51,146 nucleotides of DNA. Origin: a virus. Positions within the stretch are counted from its first letter, which is position 1; every line of letters begins with the position of its first letter. This document shows, in pieces, positions 24,228-32,401 of this stretch. The position numbers were made by a program, and so were the translations under genes. The notes below the pieces were generated by a model. That model saw only the letters and a program-made list of their open reading frames with translations, searched no databases and had not been told where the DNA came from. The DNA lies in the IMG/VR virus record IMGVR_UViG_3300043410_000692, positions 1-51,146 of that record. One strand, 5' to 3'.

Positions 24228-24944
24228 TCACCCAAATTTAGTATAATATTCCTCTAGTCTACGCCACCACATGTTTCTATAGTGTTCGAATTCGGCGCCC
24301 TCTAAGATAAATTCCAGGTACTGCGGAGCTTCTAAGATGGTAAATTTATCGTCTACTTTGGGCTGAACACACATTAAGATAACACCTTTTCGAATGTTGG
24401 TTCCGTGTAGTTCGTTATGGGCCTCAGCATAAGCACATAATTGTAGGAAATAGTCTTGTACTCGTTCACGAGTCTTGGGTTTATTAGACTGCTTGAAGTC
24501 GAGAATAGACTCATCATTACGATGTACACCAACACAATCGGTAGTACCAGCATAAACGCCTGGAAAGTACAGAGGTACCTCTACTCCCCAGAATTCATTT
24601 ACGTGAACTAAACCCTCTTTAACCACTTCATGTGCCATAGCATGACTAGCCCAAGAGAAAGGGTTACTAGCACGAGCGGGGACTGCGCCCTCTTTGATAT
24701 ACTTCTCTAAGTAAGTGTGCATGCGAGTACCACGATTGGCCGCGGCGGTTGTGATTTCTTGTGCTCGTTTGTGACCTACCGCATTTCGCCACTCCATGAG
24801 TGCTCGTTTGCTTTCTTCTGTTTTAGTAGCGTCTAAGATTGTCGTTACTGACGGTAGTGCCCGACCGTCTGGTGTAGCGTAGAGTCGTTTGCCGTTTACG
24901 TTTTCTCTGGTAAGTGGTTTGTAGTCAAATTTGGGAATGTACAT
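24228..24944 (-). CDS. RecB-like PD-(D/E)XK exonuclease
   Basis: The 238-residue protein has the motifs of the RecB/Cas4/MGME1-like nuclease group: RGTRMHTYLE near residue 71 (the GxxxHxxxE helix), an acidic residue in GVEVPLY, D136 in GTTDCVGV and DFKQ at 149-152 as the D-x-K catalytic pair, then a QLCAYAEA helix. Such enzymes degrade or process DNA ends during replication, recombination or host DNA breakdown. It has an extended -10 early promoter placed so close to the ATG that its message should be nearly leaderless. It follows a terminator and stands alone between two structural genes. Confidence 0.85.
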   Translation of the reverse strand: MYIPKFDYKPLTRENVNGKRLYATPDGRALPSVTTILDATKTEESKRALMEWRNAVGHKRAQEITTAAANRGTRMHTYLEKYIKEGAVPARASNPFSWASHAMAHEVVKEGLVHVNEFWGVEVPLYFPGVYAGTTDCVGVHRNDESILDFKQSNKPKTRERVQDYFLQLCAYAEAHNELHGTNIRKGVILMCVQPKVDDKFTILEAPQYLEFILEGAEFEHYRNMWWRRLEEYYTKFG

Positions 24945-24952
24945 ATTGTACT

Positions 24953-24981
24953 ATTGTATCATAGATTTGTAAGAGCACAAT
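24953..24981 (-). promoter_or_regulatory. Extended -10 early promoter of the exonuclease gene
   Basis: Minus strand TGATACAAT, with the -10 TACAAT at 24958-24953 and a weak -35 (ATTGTG) 17 bases upstream. The -10 ends 8 bases before the ATG at 24944. Confidence 0.6.
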
Positions 24982-24985
24982 AGAT

Positions 24986-25006
24986 AATGGACCCAGTGGG
25001 TCCATT
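24986..25006 (-). terminator. Stem-loop between structural and exonuclease genes
   Basis: AATGGACCC and GGGTCCATT form a perfect 9-bp stem with a 3-base loop just after the stop codon at 25009. The following minus-strand bases (ATCTATTG) are only weakly T-rich, so termination may be partial. Confidence 0.65.
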
Positions 25007-25008
25007 CG

Positions 25009-25371
25009 TTATTTTAGTTCATCAGAGTGTTTTGATTTACTTCTATCTGCCATCTTTTTCATGGTATCAGTAGTATCATCTGGTTCAGTGTTAGAAGTAT
25101 CACTGTCGGGATCACCCTTAAAGATAACTCGGTCGCCCTTGATGTTAGCGATTAGATTACTCCAGGGTGCTTGCTTACTGACTTTGATTAGTTGTTCGTG
25201 TGTTAGATTGACGCCTGACTTGGAGAGCGCAGATAGCAAAGATTTTACTTTGTATTCGCCCTTGTAGCCGCTGTCTTCGATATCAGCTTTGATTCTACTT
25301 AGAGCGGCTGTTGTTGCTACTCTAAGTGGATCGTCTTGGCTGAAATCATCTTCGAACTCGTAGAGTCTCAC
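25009..25371 (-). CDS. Unknown 120-residue protein with capsid-targeting-like N-terminus
   Basis: The protein starts MRLYEFEDDF, which resembles T4 capsid-targeting peptides (Alt starts MELITELF) and includes LxE, the consensus cut site of the T4 prohead protease. The middle (LLSALSKSGVNLTHEQLIKV) is helical, the end is acidic and polar. No known domain. The gene lies downstream of other probable head genes and its stop is 3 bases before a stem-loop. A packaged or prohead role is plausible but only inferred from the N-terminus. Confidence 0.7.
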   Translation of the reverse strand: MRLYEFEDDFSQDDPLRVATTAALSRIKADIEDSGYKGEYKVKSLLSALSKSGVNLTHEQLIKVSKQAPWSNLIANIKGDRVIFKGDPDSDTSNTEPDDTTDTMKKMADRSKSKHSDELK

Positions 25372-25373
25372 GA

Positions 25374-26084
25374 TTATCTCATTCCTCTACCGGCATTGCC
25401 TAGTTCTTCTGGCTCTTCCTCTGGCATTTCAGGTAGTTCACCACCCATATCACCGCCAGTATCGGCACCACCGATATCACCACCCATATCGCCCATTCCT
25501 TCATCGCCGCCTCCTAGTTCACCACCCATATCACCGCCGAATTCACCACCGCCGTCGCCAGTTAGTGCGCCTAGTGCTTGAGTTAGAGATTGCTTAGCGG
25601 CAGTCAAACTACCCTCTAAAGTTGATAGTGCTTGTTGAACTTCACCCTCAAAGGTTGAACCTTCGTTAGTGCCGATTTCGTTATTGACGCCAGTAACGAC
25701 TGCTGGTAGTTCCTCTACTTTCATTTTAGAGATATCAACGATCATCTTCTGTACACTGTCGATCATATCTTGTGCCGCTAGTAGTACCTGTGATTTTTGA
25801 ACTTCTTCGTTCTCCATCATAATTCGTTGCTCTACCCGTAGGTCTTGATAGTGTCCGGCAAGAGCCTGTTCCATCATTACTAACTTCATATAAGCTGGGT
25901 TCTGATGACGAGCGTGACTAGATTGACTAGTCTTGGATTCGCTGATTAGACCACGAACTTTCTTTAGCATATTACGTGTCTTAGATAGATCCATACGGCC
26001 TAAATCTAAGTTAGTTTCGAAGTTCTCACGCAGGGCGCGGACTGCTATGGTTTTGCGACTGTGGTTCATATCATTTAATTTCAT
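25374..26084 (-). CDS. Probable virion or prohead protein with Gly/Asp/Glu-rich tail
   Basis: The 236-residue protein has a helical N-terminal two thirds (RKTIAVRALRENFETNL, TRNMLKKVRGLISESK) that could form coiled coil. A low-complexity tail follows, built from GGDMGGELGG-like repeats and an acidic PEEEPEE stretch. Scaffold and core proteins of phage heads often look like this. I associate similar proteins with marine T4-like phages as structural proteins. The internal late promoter at 26126-26133 precedes it. It overlaps the upstream gene by 14 bases. Confidence 0.7.
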   Translation of the reverse strand: MKLNDMNHSRKTIAVRALRENFETNLDLGRMDLSKTRNMLKKVRGLISESKTSQSSHARHQNPAYMKLVMMEQALAGHYQDLRVEQRIMMENEEVQKSQVLLAAQDMIDSVQKMIVDISKMKVEELPAVVTGVNNEIGTNEGSTFEGEVQQALSTLEGSLTAAKQSLTQALGALTGDGGGEFGGDMGGELGGGDEGMGDMGGDIGGADTGGDMGGELPEMPEEEPEELGNAGRGMR

Positions 26085-26550
26085 GTTTCGTTCCTTGTTG
26101 TTGGCACGTCTGTGCTAGTATGTAGTATTTATCAATTTCTTTTAGAAATTGTTTTTGCTTAGCGACATCCGTCTGATGTTTACTGTAATTTATCAGGTAT
26201 TTCTCGGGATCTTTGGTCTTTTGACCTCGTTTATGAATTTCCGCCTCTATCTCCGCAGAATAGATAAATGTGTCTAGTTCATATACCCGCTTAGATTCGT
26301 ATATTTTATTATGATGGTACAGGAGTACCCAAATGAGGGCATTTTTAGCACTATTGAATGGCATTACATCTTGCTGGCCGTCTCTAAGCGCTAGTTTTAT
26401 GCCTGATTTTGTCTTAAAGATAGCATATTTATTGTAAACTACGATACCTCGCTCAGTTCTAATAAGAATCTGATTTCCTATCTTAGAGTAGGTCCGACTT
26501 ACTATCGAACTTAGCTCCGAGTAAACATCATTGATTGTCTTGTTGTACAT
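26071..26550 (-). CDS. Unknown 159-residue protein in the structural cluster
   Basis: No family recognised. The product has a beta-rich first part (ILIRTERGIVVYNKYAIFKT) and a strongly charged helical C-terminal part (KQKQFLKEIDKYYILAQ). It overlaps its upstream neighbour by 23 bases and its downstream neighbour by 14 bases, so it belongs to the same operon as the genes around it. The role is probably virion-related by context only. Confidence 0.7.
   Translation of the reverse strand: MYNKTINDVYSELSSIVSRTYSKIGNQILIRTERGIVVYNKYAIFKTKSGIKLALRDGQQDVMPFNSAKNALIWVLLYHHNKIYESKRVYELDTFIYSAEIEAEIHKRGQKTKDPEKYLINYSKHQTDVAKQKQFLKEIDKYYILAQTCQQQGTKHEIK
26126..26133 (-). promoter_or_regulatory. Late promoter GATAAATA inside the preceding gene
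   Basis: GATAAATA on the minus strand, within the 3' part of the 26071-26550 gene and about 41 bases before the ATG at 26084. Confidence 0.6.
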
Positions 26551-26989
26551 CTTGGATTATCTCAAATTTGATATTTCTCATCGCAGAGTCTACTCGCAGT
26601 TGAGGGATTATACCATGCCATTCTTCCAAATTAGTAACCATAGGCACGTCGATACAGTCACGCTGTAATCCGCCTAGTTCCGTAATATTGTCTGAGTATG
26701 ATGAGATTTGATCAACCGTGAACGAGAATTGCCATTGAGGGACTTTTGCCTTACTTTTATAATCATATCCCCATACTCCGTCCACTAATCGTACCATTGA
26801 TTTTTCGGGATCTGTGATGTTTTCTGGTTGAGTCCGCATTGATAGCACTTGTAATAGTGTTTCAAAGTTAGTCTGCTGGCCGCGCTCCTTAGCAAGGCTA
26901 TCATTGCTAAAATCACTGTCTAGTCGATTTCGTCTAGAACTAGCATTTGTTTTAGTAATATCGAACAGGGTTGTACAAACAATCTTCAT
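26528..26989 (-). CDS. Unknown 153-residue protein in the structural cluster
   Basis: The protein starts MKIVCTTLFDITKT and contains NFETLLQVLSMRTQPENIT, a segment I associate with uncharacterised marine T4-like phage proteins. The C-terminal half (WQFSFTVDQISSY and WHGIIPQL) looks beta-rich. No enzymatic motif. A TCTAAATA late promoter ends 4 bases before the ATG at 26989. Confidence 0.75.
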   Translation of the reverse strand: MKIVCTTLFDITKTNASSRRNRLDSDFSNDSLAKERGQQTNFETLLQVLSMRTQPENITDPEKSMVRLVDGVWGYDYKSKAKVPQWQFSFTVDQISSYSDNITELGGLQRDCIDVPMVTNLEEWHGIIPQLRVDSAMRNIKFEIIQDVQQDNQ

Positions 26990-26993
26990 ACTC

Positions 26994-27001
26994 TATTTAG
27001 A
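26994..27001 (-). promoter_or_regulatory. Late promoter TCTAAATA
   Basis: TCTAAATA on the minus strand, 4 bases before the ATG at 26989, the same spacing as at 624 and 6122. Confidence 0.5.
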
Positions 27002-27010
27002 GACGAAAAA

Positions 27011-27034
27011 AAGCCCCGATAAAAATCAGGGCTT
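27011..27034 (-). terminator. Rho-independent terminator
   Basis: On the minus strand AAGCCCTGAT, loop TTTT, ATCGGGGCTT (10-bp stem with one G-T pair), followed by a run of T. It ends transcripts from the 136-residue structural gene. Confidence 0.9.
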
Positions 27035-27064
27035 CTTTCTAACTATTAACTAGTTATCGAGTGA

Positions 27065-27475
27065 TTAACCACCGAATGTAGTAGCTGCAACTGTAGCACC
27101 ACTTAGGTCGTAGCCGTTAACTGTGCCTAGAGCACGGATAGCGGTTTGTAGATCGGCAGCAGTTGTGCCACCCTTTGGATACACAGCATACTTACTACTA
27201 CGTGCTGTACTGACTGTTTGGTCAGCTTGAATTTCGTATGTAGCGATTGTTGTTAGTTGCTGAATAGTGCGGTTAACACTCTCTACGCAACCACCACTCT
27301 GGAATTGAGCGTTAGTTAGGTTAGCACCGAAGTCGATAGCGAAGTAATCTAAGCCTGGGCCTTGTGGGTTGATTGTTACACCAGTACCAACTGCTGAACC
27401 GTTTACGCCTGTAGCGCCACTGTCGAATACAAATACGGCACCTGCATCGCCGTTTACTCTTGAAAATCCTGCCAT
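27065..27475 (-). CDS. Small probable virion protein of 136 residues
   Basis: The product is rich in Gly, Ala, Thr and Val (AGFSRVNGDAGAVFVFDSGA at the start), with few charged residues and no enzymatic motif, as in decoration or tail proteins. A GATAAATA late promoter, a leader of about 50 bases with a strong AAGGAG site, and a strong terminator make it a well-expressed monocistronic late gene, which fits an abundant virion component. The exact place in the particle cannot be told. Confidence 0.8.
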   Translation of the reverse strand: MAGFSRVNGDAGAVFVFDSGATGVNGSAVGTGVTINPQGPGLDYFAIDFGANLTNAQFQSGGCVESVNRTIQQLTTIATYEIQADQTVSTARSSKYAVYPKGGTTAADLQTAIRALGTVNGYDLSGATVAATTFGG

Positions 27476-27529
27476 TTTAATTCTCCTTAAAATTGATAAA
27501 ATGTGAAAACAAATTTTGTTCTCTGCATT

Positions 27530-27537
27530 TATTTATC
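27530..27537 (-). promoter_or_regulatory. Late promoter GATAAATA of the 136-residue gene
   Basis: GATAAATA on the minus strand, about 54 bases before the ATG at 27475; AAGGAG lies 7-8 bases before that ATG. Confidence 0.75.
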
Positions 27538-27559
27538 TTTTTCTAAAAAAAGCGTCTTG

Positions 27560-28774
27560 TTATGCTGGTGGCTGAGATTGCTGGGCTGTGGCCTGAGTTT
27601 GCGCTGATTCTGCTGATTTTTGACCTGTCTGCTTCATAACATTCTGGGCTAGTAGGCCGTTGCCAAAATACTTAGTGAATGTTTGCTGATCTGTTTGATA
27701 TGCCCATCCAGCAACTACGGTGAGGAATTGAAGCACTGCTTGAGGTGGGGCATTACCAGTTGCCAATTTTTGAGCTAGTTTTGCCATAGTAGCGGCATAC
27801 TGATCAGTGGCTTCACTAGTTCCTGGCTGAGCCATGGGGCCACCAGCACCACCACCAGCACCGCCAGCAGCACCACCACCAGCACCAATTACATTACCCC
27901 AAGAATCACGAGATTGTAATTCAGATGTAGAAGCAACAATACTGTACAGTTGCTTTGCTATTTTTTCTGGGAATTGTCCAGTTTTATCAAATTCCGCACC
28001 AAAGGCGTCAGCTAAAGAATCGATTTGAGATTGATACTGAGATAAATCAAAGCCTCGTGTTTGTTTAGCAAGGTATTTCTTTACATAAGCAGTCGCCGAG
28101 GATTCATCGCCTGTAGTGGGAGCTGGACCTTGCTCAGCGTACTCCATAAGCATCGCAAACATTCGCTCAAAATTTTCGTAGATTCCCTTTTCTGCGCCTT
28201 TTTTTAATGTTGCTTTATCTAATGCTGTCTGTTGAAAGCCAGGCTTAGCCTTGGCAGCTTTTACTGCAGCAACTAGTTCAGCATCGGCGGCGGCAGCTTG
28301 TGCGTTGGCTTGCTTTGTCTGGTCCATCTGTTGGATGGCTTGTTGTTGATCTGTTTGGCCTTGTTGTTGTTTGGCCAATCTCTGTTGTTTCAGTTGATCT
28401 AGGTCTACTGCTTGGCCTTGAGGCTGATTGACTGTTTGGGCCGGAGTAGTTGATTGTTGGGGTTCTGTTGATTGCGGAGTCTCAGAATCTTGTGGCTGCT
28501 GTGGATTCACCGGTGATGGTTGTGGTCCTGGTCCAGAGGAAGACTGAACTCTACCGCCTTGTGTTACTATTCCACTGGTTACTGCTGATTCAAATGCTCT
28601 TTTAAAATCATTTATCCATGTTACCCCGACTTGATCAGCATAGTGTTGTCTATTAGCTTGAGTCATAGCGGCATCACCAGCAAAACCCTTACGTGCTAGG
28701 TAATTGCCTACTGTTGCCATAGCGCCTTCATTAATCTTTTTCTTCTTGACTGATCCGAGGTCACTGATTTTCAT
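27560..28774 (-). CDS. Gln/Ala-rich probable virion protein of 404 residues
   Basis: The protein starts MKISDLGSVKKKKINEGAM, where INE/G fits the T4 prohead protease consensus (I/LxE followed by small residue). Residues about 95-175 are a low-complexity Gln/Pro/Ser stretch, and a Gly/Ala stretch lies near 295-320. Between them a helical segment (YLAKQTRGFDLSQYQSQIDS) could form a folded domain. No enzymatic motif is seen. Its ATG overlaps the stop of the preceding gene. The composition and the N-terminus suggest a prohead or internal protein, but this is inference. Confidence 0.7.
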   Translation of the reverse strand: MKISDLGSVKKKKINEGAMATVGNYLARKGFAGDAAMTQANRQHYADQVGVTWINDFKRAFESAVTSGIVTQGGRVQSSSGPGPQPSPVNPQQPQDSETPQSTEPQQSTTPAQTVNQPQGQAVDLDQLKQQRLAKQQQGQTDQQQAIQQMDQTKQANAQAAAADAELVAAVKAAKAKPGFQQTALDKATLKKGAEKGIYENFERMFAMLMEYAEQGPAPTTGDESSATAYVKKYLAKQTRGFDLSQYQSQIDSLADAFGAEFDKTGQFPEKIAKQLYSIVASTSELQSRDSWGNVIGAGGGAAGGAGGGAGGPMAQPGTSEATDQYAATMAKLAQKLATGNAPPQAVLQFLTVVAGWAYQTDQQTFTKYFGNGLLAQNVMKQTGQKSAESAQTQATAQQSQPPA

Positions 28775-29017
28775 TTACTTATCCGTTCTTTTTAAGCTAT
28801 TGACGAACTTGTTCTGGTCACGGTTTTTGATAGCAACCAGCAGTTTCTTTTCTAGGATAGCCGCTTGTTCCGGAGTGAAATTTCGTTCAATCACTTCCAT
28901 GAGATGGATGGCAGAACTGATGACGTTATTGGCACGACTTTCGATAATGTGCTTAGTGTCACGGGTTCTGCTGATTTCTTCTAGTTCTTCAAGGAGGCTT
29001 CTAGTTTGTCGTTTCAT
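28775..29017 (-). CDS. Small helical protein of 80 residues
   Basis: From the ATG at 29017 the product begins MKRQTRSLLEELEEISRTRD and is almost entirely helical and charged. It contains IIESRANNVISSAIHLMEVI, a segment I associate with conserved marine T4-like phage proteins. A longer frame to 29044 would run through the late promoter, so the shorter start is preferred. It is coupled to the 404-residue gene. The function is unknown; a structural or assembly role fits the context. Confidence 0.75.
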   Translation of the reverse strand: MKRQTRSLLEELEEISRTRDTKHIIESRANNVISSAIHLMEVIERNFTPEQAAILEKKLLVAIKNRDQNKFVNSLKRTDK

Positions 29018-29024
29018 AATAATG

Positions 29025-29032
29025 TATTTATC
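29025..29032 (-). promoter_or_regulatory. Late promoter GATAAATA
   Basis: GATAAATA on the minus strand, 7 bases before the ATG at 29017 and directly after the helicase terminator. Confidence 0.65.
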
Positions 29033-29034
29033 AA

Positions 29035-29055
29035 AAAGGAGCACTAGGCTCCTTT
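29035..29055 (-). terminator. Rho-independent terminator after the helicase gene
   Basis: AAAGGAGC and GCTCCTTT form an 8-bp stem with a 5-base loop, followed on the minus strand by TTG. It separates early helicase-primase transcription from the late unit that begins at 29025. Confidence 0.85.
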
Positions 29056-29057
29056 GT

Positions 29058-30527
29058 TTAGATTTTACCTTGTTTGATTTGCCCTAGCATCGAAGCTAGT
29101 CTATTACTTTGAATATCAGCCTTGGGCACTCGGATAATCTCGCCAGCGTCATCTATGATTTCACTATTCATAGTAGGTCCGCCGCCAGGTACTACCACTG
29201 GATTGAATGTGGTGGCAGTCATGGCGCCTCCACCAGGTCGAATTTTGTTCATAATTGCGGAAGGTGATTGTGTGGTACCACTACTATTGCTACCGTCGTC
29301 AAAAATACGCAAGGTGTCACCGTCGAATCCTAAGTCTACCTTCTGACCAACGCCGTTTGAACTACGTGTTTTCATCAGTTGAATCTGGTACTGGCCGCGT
29401 TCTTTCATTGAGCGTGAAGTAAAGATACCGAACACGTTATCGGCTGTGTTGATCTTGGAGATACCACCACTAATGTGTGAGTGATCGAATTCTACTTCTT
29501 CGACAGCACTGCGGTTCAACTGAGAGGCTGTTACTAGTAATACATTTAGTTCTTTTGCTAGGTTACGAATTTCTTCTGCTACATACTTGTCTTTAATAAA
29601 CAGGTCACTAGGCGATACTTTTGCTGAGACTGGCATCAGGAGGTCAAGATAGTCAATACACAGGAAGTCTATCCGACAGCCAGTTTCTACCTGTAGAGTT
29701 TTGATGTACGCACGAATATCGTTTACATTACTCTGTGCTGGTAGATACTTGATGTAGAACTGACCTGCTTTCTTAGCGGCCATCTTAACTTTCATTTCAA
29801 CATCGTCAATGTTCTTAAACACATCTTTAGTGCTGATTGAAGTCATCATTGAGTCAATACGCCAGGCACACAATCCCTCACTCAATTCAAGTGAGATATA
29901 CACACCGTTGAGTCCAATAGTTGACCAGTTGACTGCCAAGTTCTGCATGAATAGGGACTTACCGCTACCGCTACCACCGGCAAAGATTTGTAGTTCGCCT
30001 CTGTTGAATCCGCCGTACAACTTGTGGTCTAAGCAAGGCCAGCCGGTACTAATCTGGCCGTTGTTGTTTCTAATAGCGTTTAATCGTCCGCGCGGGTCAT
30101 TGAAGTAGTCAGTGCCCATGTCTTTTGTTAGGGAGATTTGAACTGCGTCTTTGATTAGTTTCTCAACTGGGTCATAGTCACCCTTCTCTAGTAATTTAGC
30201 ACTCTCTAAGATTGCTCGTTCTAGTTCTTGGCGGCGAGTGAACTTTTCAAACTCATCTAAGAACCAGTTAACTTCGCTGTCTTGTAGAGTGTGGTCGATT
30301 TGTTTTAAGTCTGCGCCAGTTATTGCTTTAATCTTATCACTATCAGGCAGTGAAGTATATGTCTCGCTATATTCTTTGATGAACTTGATGGTTGGCTTAA
30401 GGCTCTTGTCGAAGTTCTCGCTTTTAAGAATATTACTTACACGAGTATACAGACTAGCGTCTGTAATCATCATTCTAACAAATAATTCTTGTATTTCTCT
30501 TCCGTAATCTATTGTGTCGTTAGTCAT
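29058..30527 (-). CDS. 41: Replicative DNA helicase, DnaB-like (T4 gp41 type)
   Basis: The 489-residue protein has the RecA-type core of DnaB helicases. Walker A is GGSGSGKS at 184-191, Walker B is the hydrophobic strand FLCIDYLDLL, and VTASQLNRSAVEE and ISGGISKINTADNV are typical later motifs. The N-terminal 150 residues form the helical domain. It unwinds DNA at the fork and loads primase. Its start overlaps the stop of the primase gene by four bases, the T4 gp61-gp41 pairing. A terminator closes the unit. Confidence 0.93.
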   Translation of the reverse strand: MTNDTIDYGREIQELFVRMMITDASLYTRVSNILKSENFDKSLKPTIKFIKEYSETYTSLPDSDKIKAITGADLKQIDHTLQDSEVNWFLDEFEKFTRRQELERAILESAKLLEKGDYDPVEKLIKDAVQISLTKDMGTDYFNDPRGRLNAIRNNNGQISTGWPCLDHKLYGGFNRGELQIFAGGSGSGKSLFMQNLAVNWSTIGLNGVYISLELSEGLCAWRIDSMMTSISTKDVFKNIDDVEMKVKMAAKKAGQFYIKYLPAQSNVNDIRAYIKTLQVETGCRIDFLCIDYLDLLMPVSAKVSPSDLFIKDKYVAEEIRNLAKELNVLLVTASQLNRSAVEEVEFDHSHISGGISKINTADNVFGIFTSRSMKERGQYQIQLMKTRSSNGVGQKVDLGFDGDTLRIFDDGSNSSGTTQSPSAIMNKIRPGGGAMTATTFNPVVVPGGGPTMNSEIIDDAGEIIRVPKADIQSNRLASMLGQIKQGKI

Positions 30528-31495
30528 TTAAATTCTTTCCTCTTCATTTCTAAAATAATTTTGCTCGTTGATGCTGCCTGTAAGATGCTAAGTAGGGTTT
30601 GAAACTTACCGTAGCGAACTACCGCATCATTAACGTCTTTGACTTCCGAACTCCACTCAGGGATACTTACACTGTATCCTAATTCTAATGCTCTATCACA
30701 AATCTTCATACCGGCGGCATCTCTATCTGGCACTACAATAATTGATCTTCGTAATTTTTTCAAGACTCGGGCTTGCTCGTCGCTAATAGTACTTCCCAAG
30801 ACAGCGCAACCGCCGATAGCAATGGCATCAAATTGACCCTCAACGACAATACATGTGGACCATCTGTCGTCTTGGGCATCAGTATTAAACACATACCCCT
30901 TTTGTTGTTCGGACACATACTTAGGGTGTGCGTTGTCGTAAAATCTACTAGTATAACCTACAATCTTCTTGTTATAGTAATAGGGAATGATAATTCGATT
31001 TGCTTCTCTGCCTCGGGCAGTAGGCGTCACATAAAATTGATAACTGCTTTCATTGAGACCACGTGTAGATAGATAATCATTATGAATTTTGTGCTCGGGA
31101 TTTTGTGAATCTAGTGGCTGGCTGTCAGGCGGCAATTCTCTCCCATCAAACGATACGATGATAGGTTTGTATTCTTCTTTGATATCGAATATGTCTCTAT
31201 TAGTAAAGTTGTAGAAACTCATACGCTCGATTTGCATACGGTCTACGTCACACCATTCTAGTAATTGCTTAACATTTCTACTGTATTGTTTGCCAGGAGA
31301 TACGCCTGCTTTGAAGCCGCAGTTAAAGCAACTATAGCGCCACACAGCGCTATCACCATTTACAAATGTAATACCAGCTCGTTGTCTGGTGTCTGGTTTG
31401 TGACCGCGATGACCGCAACAGATTCCATTGAAGGATACCCACCCGCTCGAGGTGTTTCTTTTTTTACCTGGAATCAAACTTAGAATGTCTAGCAT
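30524..31495 (-). CDS. 61: DNA primase (T4 gp61 type)
   Basis: From the ATG at 31495 the protein has 323 residues. It has an N-terminal zinc-binding region (ICCGHRGH and YSCFNCGF) and a Toprim core with VVEGQFDAIAIGG (glutamate) and VVPDRDAAG (DxD). It makes primers for lagging-strand synthesis with the downstream helicase. An ATG at 31510 lies inside the promoter's -10, so 31495 is preferred. The -10 ends exactly 6 bases before this ATG, so the message should start at the ATG itself. Confidence 0.9.
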   Translation of the reverse strand: MLDILSLIPGKKRNTSSGWVSFNGICCGHRGHKPDTRQRAGITFVNGDSAVWRYSCFNCGFKAGVSPGKQYSRNVKQLLEWCDVDRMQIERMSFYNFTNRDIFDIKEEYKPIIVSFDGRELPPDSQPLDSQNPEHKIHNDYLSTRGLNESSYQFYVTPTARGREANRIIIPYYYNKKIVGYTSRFYDNAHPKYVSEQQKGYVFNTDAQDDRWSTCIVVEGQFDAIAIGGCAVLGSTISDEQARVLKKLRRSIIVVPDRDAAGMKICDRALELGYSVSIPEWSSEVKDVNDAVVRYGKFQTLLSILQAASTSKIILEMKRKEFK

Positions 31496-31501
31496 TCTTA
31501 C

Positions 31502-31530
31502 ATTGTACACTAAAAATGTACATTACTCAA
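31502..31530 (-). promoter_or_regulatory. Early promoter of the primase-helicase operon
   Basis: Minus strand TTGAGT (31530-31525), 17-base spacer, TACAAT (31507-31502), 6 bases before the ATG at 31495. Confidence 0.75.
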
Positions 31531-31544
31531 GTGTTTCGGTAAAT

Positions 31545-32336
31545 TTAACGAACTAAAATTTGCGTGATTTCGCCAACTTTAGTGAGGTTGGCAGCAGGTG
31601 TGCCTTCGTTAATAATCATTAGTCTAACATATGGATGAAATCCATCGATAGTAATGATTTCTGTGCCCGTGTAATCCGTGTATGTGGTTGGTTGAGTAAT
31701 GTCATAGGTGACACTAAAATCTTGAACGATACTTCCCTGTAGGTAAGTTGAGCCAGTGAAGGCATCATACCAATTTTGAACTGTTAAGACATTTTTATTT
31801 TCTGTAGAGAATGTACTTGACCAATATGTTACGTTAGAAGTACTGCCAAGTGGAGGATGAGCGGGAATTGTTAGTGGTGTGCTTGACACAAAGCCTGGCA
31901 TAGTGCCATCTTCGATGTTGATTACACCTCTAGTTTTACCGGCACTATCAACGTACACTGCCCTACGGTTACCACTATCTGTTATTTCTAGTGTGTAGTA
32001 GCACTGTTGTGGTTGAATGGGTTCCAATTCATCATAGTCGAGTACGATGCTAGTAATACCCGTCACTGGCAGAATGTGTGTGAGTTGCTTCTGTAATAGT
32101 ATCACTTCTGTCTCTCTATCCAGGAGACGGAATGTTACATCTTTGCCATCAATGCTGACATATTTTTGATCTTGATTTACGAAGGCGAATTCTAGTACAT
32201 TGTCTACGCCCTTTGTTACATAAAGTTCTTTTGAATACACTATTTCATACCCCCTGGTTGCGATGGCACTAGTCGATTCCAAAAGAACCACCTGTTGGCG
32301 CTGTTTGTAATAATAGACTTTAGTTTGTGACGACAT
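31545..32336 (-). CDS. Putative virion structural protein of 263 residues
   Basis: The N-terminal half has a segment (LEFAFVNQDQKYVSIDGKDV followed by TFRLLDRET) typical of phage baseplate upper-protein-like beta domains. The C-terminal half is polar with many Thr, Tyr and Asn. No enzyme motif. A GATAAATA late promoter and an AAAGGA site precede the ATG at 32336. It is a late gene placed between early replication genes, which argues for a separate transcription unit. A tail or baseplate role is likely. Confidence 0.75.
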   Translation of the reverse strand: MSSQTKVYYYKQRQQVVLLESTSAIATRGYEIVYSKELYVTKGVDNVLEFAFVNQDQKYVSIDGKDVTFRLLDRETEVILLQKQLTHILPVTGITSIVLDYDELEPIQPQQCYYTLEITDSGNRRAVYVDSAGKTRGVINIEDGTMPGFVSSTPLTIPAHPPLGSTSNVTYWSSTFSTENKNVLTVQNWYDAFTGSTYLQGSIVQDFSVTYDITQPTTYTDYTGTEIITIDGFHPYVRLMIINEGTPAANLTKVGEITQILVR

Positions 32337-32352
32337 CGTGTTATCCTTTTGT

Positions 32353-32360
32353 TATTTATC
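32353..32360 (-). promoter_or_regulatory. Late promoter GATAAATA, leftward
   Basis: GATAAATA on the minus strand, 16 bases before the ATG at 32336. Confidence 0.7.
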
Positions 32361-32372
32361 ACTTTTCCAAAT

Positions 32373-32380
32373 GCTAAATA
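32373..32380 (+). promoter_or_regulatory. Late promoter GCTAAATA, rightward
   Basis: GCTAAATA on the plus strand, 21 bases before the ATG at 32402. It is divergent from the promoter at 32353-32360, 12 bases away. Confidence 0.5.
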
Positions 32381-32401
32381 AAGTGAGTAAAATAACAACT
32401 A

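Noticed and set aside
25336-25581. Ser/Pro-rich plus-strand frame of 81 codons
   Set aside because: It is the complement of the Gly/Asp-rich tail of the 236-residue protein; composition explains the open frame.
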